7,046 bases of DNA from JBEVNX01 sp040507895 (GTDB lineage: Bacteria > Desulfobacterota > Binatia > JACPRU01), in the NCBI GenBank assembly GCA_040507895.1, contig JBEVNX010000251.1:1-7046 (forward strand). Reading direction: 5' to 3'. Below the pieces are notes generated by a model, which was not told the DNA's origin, did not search any database, and saw only the letters and a list, made by a program, of their open reading frames with translations. A program made the position numbers and the translations under genes. The stretch's first letter is position 1, and each line of letters starts with the position of its first letter. Below, piece by piece: positions 1-5,511 of this stretch.

Positions 1-574
1 CATAGCGGTTGTCGAAGAGATGCTTGGTGGCCGCATCGTTCACGGCGACTACGGGGATCTTGAGAGCGCCGTCGGCGGCCATCGCACGGAGGCGAATGAC
101 GCCCGTGGTGGTCTCCTCCATGCTGGCGATGACTCGTTCGGAGATCTTCACGTACTCCGTGTGCAGAAGCGAGACCAGGTCGGCGCCGTCGTCCAGCGTG
201 ACGTCGGGCTTTCGATCGAGCACGGCGCGCAGATGGTCGTAGTACGTGTCGTGATCCTCGCCGTGGATCGCGAACACCGGGATCCCTTCCTTGACGAGCG
301 CAGCCGCGCAATCGTCCTGCGTCGAGAGTGGGTTCGAGGCGCACAGCGCGACCTTGGCGCCGCCCGCCCTGAAGGCCCGCATCAGGTTGGCGGTCTCGGC
401 CGTGACGTGAAGGCACGCACCGACTGTCATTCCTTTGAGCGGTTGCGTGCGCGCGAACTCTTCCCGGATGCGGCGCAGCACAGGCATCCCCTGCTCAGCC
501 CAATTGACGCGATTCAGGCCTTGTTTCCCCAGGCTGGCGTCGGCGATGTCATAGCGTTTTCCGTTCGAACCCAT
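1..574 (-). CDS. ahcY: Adenosylhomocysteinase (S-adenosyl-L-homocysteine hydrolase), N-terminal part, cut by the window edge
   Basis: The enzyme reversibly hydrolyses S-adenosylhomocysteine to adenosine and homocysteine in the cytoplasm, using bound NAD, and so relieves product inhibition of methyltransferases. I translated 191 codons from ATG 574-572 without interruption. Visible family motifs are CLHVTAETA (residues 54-62, with the substrate-binding His56), SNPLSTQDD (80-88), the DDGADL motif (128-133), EETTTGV (153-159, with Glu154) and VNDAATKHLFDN (178-189, with the catalytic Lys/Asp pair K184 and D188). Spacing fits the shorter archaeal/Thermotoga-type enzyme rather than the longer eukaryotic form. 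The rest of the NAD domain and the C-terminus lie outside the window. The start is 2 nt after the metK stop, with AAGGA 8 nt upstream of the ATG inside the metK coding sequence, so translation is probably coupled to metK. The identification is firm; completeness of the gene cannot be judged. Confidence 0.95.
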   Translation of the reverse strand, partial: MGSNGKRYDIADASLGKQGLNRVNWAEQGMPVLRRIREEFARTQPLKGMTVGACLHVTAETANLMRAFRAGGAKVALCASNPLSTQDDCAAALVKEGIPVFAIHGEDHDTYYDHLRAVLDRKPDVTLDDGADLVSLLHTEYVKISERVIASMEETTTGVIRLRAMAADGALKIPVVAVNDAATKHLFDNRY

Positions 575-576
575 CC

Positions 577-1743
577 TCACCATCCTTCTTTGCGAAGCTT
601 GTCCGCTCGATCGGTCTTCTCCCAGGGAAACCGGCCTCCCTCCGGGACTCGGCCGAAGTGCCCGTAGGACGCGGTAGGCTCGTAGATCGGACGCTTCAAA
701 TCGAGGGCTTCGATGATGGCAGCCGGCCGAAGATCGAAGTTCTTGGTCACCAGCTCGACGATCCGCTCGTCGGGGATGACCCCAGTGCCGAACGTGTCGA
801 CGAGTACGGAAAGTGGGCGCGCGACGCCGATCGCGTAGGCAACTTGCACCTCGCATTTCTTCGCGAGCCCGGCGCCCACCACGTTCTTGGCGACATAGCG
901 CGCCATGTAAGCGGCGCTGCGATCCACCTTCGAGGGATCCTTGCCGGAGAACGCGCCGCCGCCGTGGCGCCCGTAGCCACCGTAGGTGTCCACGATGATC
1001 TTTCGGCCCGTGAGCCCGCAGTCTCCCTTCGGGCCACCGGTGACGAACCGCCCGGTCGGATTCACGTGATACTTCGTCTTGGCGTCCAGATATTGTGCGG
1101 GGATGACCTTCTTGATGACTTCCCCGACGACCACCTCGTGAAGCGCCTCGTTGGTGACTTCCGGGGAGTGCTGCGTGGAGATCACCACCGAATCGACGCG
1201 CACGGGCTTGCCGTCCCGGTATTCGACGGTCACCTGCGACTTCGCGTCGGGGCGCAGGAATCCGTAGCGTCCCTGCTTGCGGATCTCGGCGAGGTACTTC
1301 ACGAGCTCGTGCGCCATCTGGATCGGCAGCGGCATCAGCTCCGGAGTCTCGTCACACGCGAAGCCAAACATCATTCCCTGGTCGCCGGCTCCCTGCTCCT
1401 TGTTGGAGGCCACGTCGACGCCCATCGCAATGTCCGGCGACTGGCGGTCGAGGGCGACGAGCACCGCGCAGGTGTCGGCATCGAAACCCATCTCCGAGGA
1501 CACGTAGCCGATGTTGCGGACGACGCTGCGCACCACGTCCGGATAGCTGACCAGCGCCTTCGTGGTGATCTCCCCGGCCACCACCACCATTCCCGTCTTG
1601 GCGAGCGTTTCACACGCGACGCGGCTCTGCGGGTCGCTGGCGATCAACGCGTCCAAGATCGCGTCCGAGATCTGGTCGCACATCTTGTCGGGATGTCCCT
1701 CGGAGACCGACTCCGAGGTGAAGAAGAAATCCTTCAAGGCCAT
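577..1743 (-). CDS. metK: S-adenosylmethionine synthetase (methionine adenosyltransferase)
   Basis: MetK condenses methionine and ATP to form S-adenosylmethionine, releasing phosphate and pyrophosphate; it is the cell's main methyl-donor source and acts as a cytoplasmic oligomer. The product is 388 aa, close to the roughly 384 aa usual for the bacterial family. Motifs in order: ESVSEGHPDK at 11-20 (His17 for ATP binding), the family signature GAGDQGMMFGFA at 118-129, and the glycine-rich phosphate loop GGGAFSGKD at 261-269 followed by SKVDRSAAY. The reading frame stays open upstream to 1872, but ATG 1743 is the right start: it gives the canonical short N-terminus before FFFTSESVSEGHPDK and has a strong GGAGGG ribosome-binding site just upstream. 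The codons upstream of it lie in the intergenic region and the end of the HPr gene and match nothing in the family. ahcY follows after 2 nt, forming a SAM-cycle pair. Confidence 0.97.
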   Translation of the reverse strand: MALKDFFFTSESVSEGHPDKMCDQISDAILDALIASDPQSRVACETLAKTGMVVVAGEITTKALVSYPDVVRSVVRNIGYVSSEMGFDADTCAVLVALDRQSPDIAMGVDVASNKEQGAGDQGMMFGFACDETPELMPLPIQMAHELVKYLAEIRKQGRYGFLRPDAKSQVTVEYRDGKPVRVDSVVISTQHSPEVTNEALHEVVVGEVIKKVIPAQYLDAKTKYHVNPTGRFVTGGPKGDCGLTGRKIIVDTYGGYGRHGGGAFSGKDPSKVDRSAAYMARYVAKNVVGAGLAKKCEVQVAYAIGVARPLSVLVDTFGTGVIPDERIVELVTKNFDLRPAAIIEALDLKRPIYEPTASYGHFGRVPEGGRFPWEKTDRADKLRKEGW

Positions 1744-1747
1744 CGAA

Positions 1748-1753
1748 CCCTCC
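1748..1753 (-). promoter_or_regulatory. Ribosome-binding site of metK
   Basis: The minus strand reads GGAGGG ending 4 nt before ATG 1743. This is the clearest Shine-Dalgarno sequence in the window, and it decides the metK start against the longer open frame extending to 1872. Confidence 0.8.
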
Positions 1754-1764
1754 GGCCGGAAGTC

Positions 1765-1780
1765 GAACGCTAAAGCGTTC
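1765..1780. promoter_or_regulatory. 16-nt perfect palindrome upstream of metK, candidate operator or small hairpin
   Basis: On the minus strand the site reads GAACGCTTTAGCGTTC: two perfect 7-nt arms around a 2-nt centre. It lies 21 nt upstream of the metK ATG and 11 nt upstream of the Shine-Dalgarno. As DNA it has the form of a binding site for a dimeric repressor. As RNA it would make a 6-bp stem with a UUUA loop in the metK leader. It sits just downstream of a weak promoter-like stretch (TTGCTT, 17 nt, TACGTA), where an operator would be expected. I could not assign it to a known regulator; SAM/SAH-responsive control is only an inference from the genes downstream. Confidence 0.4.
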
Positions 1781-1815
1781 TTACGTATCCGATGGACGGG
1801 GGAGAAGCAACTAGA

Positions 1816-1840
1816 GTTCCGCGCAGCAGCGGTGCGGAAC
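1816..1840 (-). terminator. Terminator-like hairpin just after the HPr gene
   Basis: Starting 3 nt after the HPr stop codon, the minus strand has perfect 7-nt arms GTTCCGC and GCGGAAC separated by 11 nt. It is followed by TCTAGTTGCTTCT, which is U-rich but not a continuous U-run, so it is a weak or partial intrinsic terminator at best. Its position between the PTS block and the metK-ahcY pair fits an operon boundary. It could equally be an RNA-processing or stabilising stem. Confidence 0.4.
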
Positions 1841-1843
1841 GGC

Positions 1844-2134
1844 TCACTCGGGCTCGCGAAACTTGTCCGCAATAAGCGCTCGGAGGGCCCTCATCGCCTC
1901 TTGCGCCGCCGGCCCGCGCGACTCGACGTCGATCGCGCTGCCCTTCCCAGCCGCCAGCATCATCAGGCCCATGATGCTCTTGCCGTTGACCTTCTCGCCG
2001 GCCTTGCTCACCATCACGTCGACGTCGAGGGGCGCCACGGTCTGTACGAACAGCGCCGCCGCGCGCGCATGGAGGCCGAGGCGGTTCTGGATCACGAACG
2101 TCTCCCTCACCAGCGGCTCGCGCAGCTCGCTCAT
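1844..2134 (-). CDS. ptsH: HPr-family phosphocarrier protein
   Basis: HPr is a small cytoplasmic phosphocarrier that takes phosphate from EI on a histidine and passes it to EIIA domains. With ATG 2134 as start the protein is 96 aa, slightly longer than the usual 85-90. The active-site histidine is H22 in NRLGLHARAAA; the common HARPA is HARAA here, as in many NPr-type proteins. The regulatory serine is S53 in NGKSIMGLMML, equivalent to Ser46 of Gram-positive HPr and the HprK target, and hprK lies in the same cluster. The frame is open to 2179, but ATG 2134 overlaps the preceding EIIA stop as ATGA and removes 15 residues with no family counterpart. Only a weak G-rich stretch precedes it, so coupling to the EIIA gene is likely. 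It could be called NPr (ptsO/npr) because it sits in the rpoN cluster. Confidence 0.93.
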   Translation of the reverse strand: MSELREPLVRETFVIQNRLGLHARAAALFVQTVAPLDVDVMVSKAGEKVNGKSIMGLMMLAAGKGSAIDVESRGPAAQEAMRALRALIADKFREPE

Positions 2135-2544
2135 CCGCGCACCGTCCCGTCCGTCGAGCCCCCGTGTTCGCTCGCCCAAAAGATGTGATCCCGCCCGTAC
2201 TGACGGATGAAGGCGGCGAACTCGCGCAGCCCCATCGTCCCGCGCGCGCTCGCCGCCTTGAGCAGCATCGGCATGTTGGCGCCGGCAATGACCTCCACGC
2301 GCAGCGAGCCGGCGACGGCGAGCGCCAGGTTCGTGGCGGTGTCGCCCAACATATCGGTAAGGACCAACGTGCCGCCTCCCTCGTCGGACCGCTCGATCAC
2401 GCGGCGGAGCTTGGCCTTGACGACCTCGAGATCCGTGTCCACCGAGACCGCCTCGATCCCCGCCACTCGTCCGATCACGCTCTCGACCGTCCGCACCATC
2501 TCCTCGCCTAGACGCCCGTGCGTCATCACTACGATTCCGACCAT
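2131..2544 (-). CDS. PTS mannose-family EIIA domain protein
   Basis: A 137-aa stand-alone EIIA of the mannose/fructose/sorbose superfamily, a soluble protein that accepts phosphate from HPr on a histidine. The start MVGIVVMTHGRLGEE carries the phosphorylatable His9 (equivalent to His10 of E. coli ManX). TDMLGDTATN (63-72) corresponds to the family's D-x-x-G-G-S/T-P-x-N motif, keeping Asp64 and Asn72 but replacing GGTP by GDTA. GANMPMLLK (88-96) matches the conserved GVNLPMLLE segment. No fused EIIB follows and no EIIB, EIIC or EIID gene is visible, so a regulatory role is more likely than sugar transport. The gene starts 17 nt after the rapZ stop, with GAGG 8-9 nt upstream of the ATG, and ends overlapping the HPr start by 4 nt. 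The family call is firm; the physiological target is unknown. Confidence 0.92.
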   Translation of the reverse strand: MVGIVVMTHGRLGEEMVRTVESVIGRVAGIEAVSVDTDLEVVKAKLRRVIERSDEGGGTLVLTDMLGDTATNLALAVAGSLRVEVIAGANMPMLLKAASARGTMGLREFAAFIRQYGRDHIFWASEHGGSTDGTVRG

Positions 2545-2561
2545 TCCAGGCGCCTCGCGAT

Positions 2562-3431
2562 CTATCTGGCGATGTCGCGGTGCCGCACTTGCACGCGATA
2601 GCCCGCCACCGTGAGACGGCGTCCGATCTCTTCCGCCAGCACCACCGAGCGATGCCGACCGCCGGTGCAGCCTACGGACAGCGTGAAATACGCCTTACCC
2701 TCGTGCCGATAGCGCGGGAGCAGGAAGCGCAACAGCGACTGCGTATGTTCGAGGAATTCCTTGGTTTCCGGGCGCTCCATGACGTAGCTGACCACCGGTG
2801 GCTCGAGTCCGGAGTACGCCCGCAGCTCCTCGACGAAGAACGGATTCGGCAGGAAACGCACGTCGAGCACCATGTCCGCGTCGGTCGGCAGGCCGAACTT
2901 GTAACCGAACGAGCAAAGGAACACCGCGAGCCCGTCCTGCGAGCCATGGTCGGCGTAGTCTCGCGTGAGCTCCGCCCGCAGCTGGTGAACCGTCAGTGCC
3001 GAAGTGTCGAGCACGCGATCCGCGGCGGCACGCACCCCGGCGAGCCGCTCGCGCTCGCGGCGAATTCCATCGGCCGGCGAGCCCCCTTCGGCGAGTGGGT
3101 GCGGCCGACGAGTCTCGCTGAAGCGGCGCACCAACACGTCGTCCGCCGAATCGAGAAACAGCACTTCCACGCGGTGCCCCTGGCGGCGGGCCTGGTCGAT
3201 CACGCCGGGTAGATCCTGGAAGAACGCGCGCTCGCGCAGGTCGATGCCGAAGGCGATGCGGTTGATGCCTTCGCCGAGCCCCTCGCAGAGCTCGAGGAAC
3301 CGCGGCATGAGCACGACGGGAAGGTTGTCGATGCAGTAGAATCCCAGGTCCTCGAGCTCGTGGATCGCGGTCGAGCGTCCGGAGCCGGACAGACCCGTGA
3401 CGATCACGACCCACGGCTTTTCGTCAGCCAT
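2562..3431 (-). CDS. rapZ: RapZ/YvcJ-family nucleotide-binding protein (RNase adapter family)
   Basis: RapZ proteins bind nucleotides, and in E. coli RapZ also binds small RNAs, steering GlmZ to RNase E to control glucosamine-6-phosphate synthesis. At 289 aa this is a normal family length. The N-terminal P-loop is GLSGSGRST (13-21), followed by the family stretch ELEDLGFYCIDNLPV (25-39). A Walker B-like segment VEVLFLDSADD spans 88-98. The C-terminal half has SFGYKFGLP (174-182), DVRFLPNPFF (190-199) and the signature GCTGGRHRSV (254-263). The oddity is Arg19 (codon CGC at 3377-3375) where the Walker A lysine normally stands; actinobacterial homologues also carry arginine here. The start overlaps the hprK stop by 8 nt, indicating translational coupling. 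Family membership is certain; that it acts on GlmZ-like RNA here is inference. Confidence 0.95.
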   Translation of the reverse strand: MADEKPWVVIVTGLSGSGRSTAIHELEDLGFYCIDNLPVVLMPRFLELCEGLGEGINRIAFGIDLRERAFFQDLPGVIDQARRQGHRVEVLFLDSADDVLVRRFSETRRPHPLAEGGSPADGIRRERERLAGVRAAADRVLDTSALTVHQLRAELTRDYADHGSQDGLAVFLCSFGYKFGLPTDADMVLDVRFLPNPFFVEELRAYSGLEPPVVSYVMERPETKEFLEHTQSLLRFLLPRYRHEGKAYFTLSVGCTGGRHRSVVLAEEIGRRLTVAGYRVQVRHRDIAR

Positions 3432-4395
3432 CCTTGTGAACCGCCTTCACGAGCGGCGCGTTCTGCCCCGTGAGAACGGCGTCGAGCCGAGACGAAAATT
3501 CTCGCGCGCTGTGGATGCCTCGGCGCTTGAGGATCTGGTTTCGCACGGCGACTTCGACGAGCACCGCGATCGGCCGGCCCGGCCGGACCGGGATGCGGAC
3601 CAACGGCAGCGAGACGTCGAGGATTCGGTAGGTCTCTTCCTCGAGCCCGAGCCGCTCGATCTCCTGCGTGAGCCGCGACTCTTCGAGCTCGAGCACGAGG
3701 TCGACCCGGCTCTCGTCGACCGTGGCGAGGAATCCGAACAGCGCCTGCACGTCGGCGATGCCGAGACCGCGGATCTCTACGTGATGCCCGAGCAGGCGGG
3801 GGCTCGATCCGGTGAGGCTCGCGATCCCGTCGCGCCGCACGACCACGACGTCATCGGCGACCAGGCGATGCCCGCGGCTGATGAGGTCGAGCGCGGCCTC
3901 GCTCTTACCGATGCCGCTCGGGCCGAGGATGAGCGCGCCCAGGTGGTAGACTTCGAGGAGCGCCCCGTGAAGCTGCGTTTGCGGCGCCAGGCGGCGCTCG
4001 AGCCACTCGGTGACGCCGCGGATGAGAAGCGCACTGCGCAGCCCCGAGAGCAGGAGCGGCACGCGGGCACGCGTCGCCTCCTCGCAGACGTATGCCGGAG
4101 GCCGGGCGCCGTTGGTGACGATCATGCACGCCACGCCGGCGTGCAGCAGCGTGCGTACGGCCTTGCGCGCGCGCGCGCGTGGCAGGGTGGCAAGGTACGA
4201 GATCTCCGTGTTGCCGAGGACCTGGATGCGGTCGGGATGAATCTGTGGAACATAGCCTGCGAGCGCCAGACCGGGCTTCTGGATGCGGGGAATCTGCACG
4301 GAGTGGGCGAGCCCGCGACGTCCGTCGATGAGCTCGAGCTGCAGGATCTCGCGGGTCGCTCGGAAGAGCTCACCGATCGTGACGCGCGGGGTCAT
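3424..4395 (-). CDS. hprK: HPr kinase/phosphorylase
   Basis: HprK is a bifunctional hexameric enzyme that phosphorylates HPr on its regulatory serine with ATP or pyrophosphate and removes that phosphate by phosphorolysis. From ATG 4395 the protein is 323 aa (family about 310-330). An N-terminal regulatory domain spans roughly residues 1-125. The catalytic domain has LHGALLEVYHLG (142-153, with the conserved His143), Walker A GPSGIGKS (158-165), LVADDVVVVRR (178-188, with the Asp pair) and the HprK signature EIRGLGIADV (207-216). The C-terminal helix region VEVAVRNQILKRRG (280-293) follows. A GTG at 4404 is also in frame and would add three residues; I prefer ATG 4395 because GGTGG lies 5 nt upstream, whereas the GTG has no nearby Shine-Dalgarno. 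Its substrate HPr is encoded three genes downstream and retains the target serine. Confidence 0.95.
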   Translation of the reverse strand: MTPRVTIGELFRATREILQLELIDGRRGLAHSVQIPRIQKPGLALAGYVPQIHPDRIQVLGNTEISYLATLPRARARKAVRTLLHAGVACMIVTNGARPPAYVCEEATRARVPLLLSGLRSALLIRGVTEWLERRLAPQTQLHGALLEVYHLGALILGPSGIGKSEAALDLISRGHRLVADDVVVVRRDGIASLTGSSPRLLGHHVEIRGLGIADVQALFGFLATVDESRVDLVLELEESRLTQEIERLGLEEETYRILDVSLPLVRIPVRPGRPIAVLVEVAVRNQILKRRGIHSAREFSSRLDAVLTGQNAPLVKAVHKDG

Positions 4396-4428
4396 GCGAG
4401 CCACCAGCCCGTTCGAAGAGTCGTGGGG

Positions 4429-4460
4429 GCCTCCGCAGAGCCCGTCACGGCTCTCGAGGC
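4429..4460 (-). other. Inverted repeat / RNA hairpin between ptsN and hprK
   Basis: The 73-nt gap between the ptsN stop and hprK holds two nested perfect stems. AGAGCC (4437-4442) pairs with GGCTCT (4449-4454) around a 6-nt loop, and outside them GCCTC (4429-4433) pairs with GAGGC (4456-4460) across a small CGC/C internal loop. No U-run follows on the minus strand, so it is not a standard intrinsic terminator. The only good GGAGG in the hprK leader is buried in the outer stem, about 25 nt before the GTG start and too distant to be an ordinary ribosome-binding site. Possible roles are mRNA processing, stability control or attenuation between ptsN and hprK. Confidence 0.45.
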
Positions 4461-4477
4461 CGTGGGCCGTAGCCTCG

Positions 4478-4939
4478 TCAGTATTTGTCGTCCTCCTGGC
4501 GGATCGTTTCGTAGATGCTCTCGGTGCCGTCGGCTGCGATCAGGCGCTGACGGAACTCCTTGTCGCGAAGCAGGCGGGAGACGCGCGCGAGCGCCTTGAG
4601 ATGCGCGCCTGAGGCGTCCTCGGGCGCGACCAACAGGAAGAAGAGCTGTGTCAGGCCACCGTCGAGCGACTGAAAATCGACGCCCTCGCGGCTCCGCCCG
4701 AACACGGCGAGCACGCCCGCGAGCTTCGGCAGCTTGCCGTGGGGAATCGCGATGCCCTCGCCAATCGCCGTGGAGCCGAGCTTCTCGCGCTCGAGCAGCA
4801 CGTCGACGAGGCGGTCCTTGAGGATCTCGGGATGGTTCGCGGCAAGCGTGCTCGCCAATTCTTCGAGCACCGCCAGCTTGGTCGTTCCGTGCAGATCGGA
4901 GATGACGTTCTCCGGAGCCAATATGTCGAGGATCTTCAT
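4478..4939 (-). CDS. ptsN: PTS nitrogen-regulatory EIIA (EIIA-Ntr)
   Basis: PtsN is a cytoplasmic phosphate acceptor at the end of the nitrogen PTS (EI-Ntr, NPr, EIIA-Ntr). In enterics it controls potassium transport, sensor kinases and other targets by binding in its unphosphorylated state. The 153-aa product is a single PTS EIIA type-2 (fructose/mannitol) domain of normal length. Active-site His67 lies in GIAIPHGKLP (62-71), preceded by REKLGSTAIGEG (51-62). The stretch LTQLFFLLVAPEDASGAHLKAL also matches the family. The N-terminus MKILDILAPENVI is typical of PtsN. The ATG is 10 nt after the hpf stop with AGGA at suitable spacing. It is not part of a transporter, and its place between hpf and hprK is the classic rpoN-cluster position. 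Confidence 0.96.
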   Translation of the reverse strand: MKILDILAPENVISDLHGTTKLAVLEELASTLAANHPEILKDRLVDVLLEREKLGSTAIGEGIAIPHGKLPKLAGVLAVFGRSREGVDFQSLDGGLTQLFFLLVAPEDASGAHLKALARVSRLLRDKEFRQRLIAADGTESIYETIRQEDDKY

Positions 4940-4949
4940 GGTTCCTGCA

Positions 4950-5489
4950 TCACGGGGTTTCGGATTCGATCAGCCCATAGTTGCCGTCCTTCCGCCGGTA
5001 GATCACGCTCAGGCTCTCGCTCTGGGCGTTGCGGAAGACGAAGAACTCGTTGTTGGTGAGGTCGATCTGCATGACCGCTTCCTCGACGGACATGGGCTTG
5101 GCGGGAATGCGTCGGGTGCGGATGATCTCCGGCACGCCGCGATCGTCGACTCGATCCGGCGACAGCACCTGGAGCCGCAGCCCGGGCAGCGTGTGCTCGG
5201 CCTGGTGGTTTTTGCGCTTGGCGTTGAGCTTCTTGACCTGCCGCTCGATCTTGTCGAGGGCGAGGTCGATCGCCGAGTAGAGGTCGTTGGTCTCTTCGTC
5301 CGAGAACAGCGACGTTCCGTTGGCCGACAGGTTGATCTCCGCGCGATGGTTCTTCTTGAGCACCGACAGGATCACGTGTGCGTCCATCGGCCGATGCAGG
5401 TATTTCGACAGGCGCTGCAGCTTGTTGACGGCATACCGGCGCAGCGGCTCGGTCGGCTCGATGTGTCGGAACGTCACCGTCACCTGCAT
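4950..5489 (-). CDS. hpf: Long-form ribosome hibernation promoting factor
   Basis: HPF binds the decoding centre of 30S subunits when growth slows and drives formation of translationally silent 100S ribosome dimers. The product is 179 aa. The N-terminal S30AE domain (about 1-97) starts MQVTVTFRHIEPTEPLRRYA and includes HRAEINLSANG (48-58) and the basic helix DKIERQVKKLNAKRKNH. A linker of about 25 residues follows. The C-terminal dimerisation domain (about 125-176) has KPMSVEEAVMQIDL, NEFFVFRNA and the hallmark YRRKDGNYGLIE (164-175). This two-domain long form dimerises ribosomes alone, unlike the roughly 95-aa short HPF of E. coli, which works with RMF. The gene begins 22 nt after rpoN, with GAGAGGG upstream of the ATG, so it should be cotranscribed with rpoN and ptsN. 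Confidence 0.96.
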   Translation of the reverse strand: MQVTVTFRHIEPTEPLRRYAVNKLQRLSKYLHRPMDAHVILSVLKKNHRAEINLSANGTSLFSDEETNDLYSAIDLALDKIERQVKKLNAKRKNHQAEHTLPGLRLQVLSPDRVDDRGVPEIIRTRRIPAKPMSVEEAVMQIDLTNNEFFVFRNAQSESLSVIYRRKDGNYGLIESETP

Positions 5490-5511
5490 GGGACCCTCTC
5501 GGCAGAGCTCC

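Noticed and set aside
658..1773. Plus-strand open frame of 371 codons opposite metK
   Set aside because: It is the antisense shadow of a GC-rich gene. The translation is rich in His, Arg and Asp, resembles no family, and the opposite strand encodes an unmistakable MetK.
1744..1843. SAM or SAH riboswitch upstream of metK
   Set aside because: The leader is only 100 nt and shows two simple hairpins rather than a recognisable multi-helix aptamer. A covariance-model search would be decisive; a significant hit would reverse this.
1744..1872. N-terminal extension of metK by 43 codons to an upstream start at 1872
   Set aside because: It overlaps the HPr gene and the intergenic hairpins, matches nothing in the MetK family, and ATG 1743 has a strong ribosome-binding site.
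2135..2179. N-terminal extension of HPr by 15 codons
   Set aside because: It overlaps the EIIA gene, has no family counterpart, and ATG 2134 gives the typical ATGA overlap and a normal HPr N-terminus.
4125..4145. Perfect 8-nt inverted repeat with 5-nt loop inside hprK
   Set aside because: It lies in conserved coding sequence for LLHAGVACMIV and is expected by chance in GC-rich codons.
4165..4179. Alternating GC tract of 15 nt in hprK, possible phase-variation site
   Set aside because: It encodes an Arg-Ala-Arg-Ala run in frame, is short, and the frame is intact; nothing supports switching.
3397..4599. Plus-strand open frame of 400 codons opposite hprK and the end of ptsN
   Set aside because: It runs across hprK, the intergenic spacer and part of ptsN, has low-complexity charged composition and no family match, so it is a codon-bias shadow.
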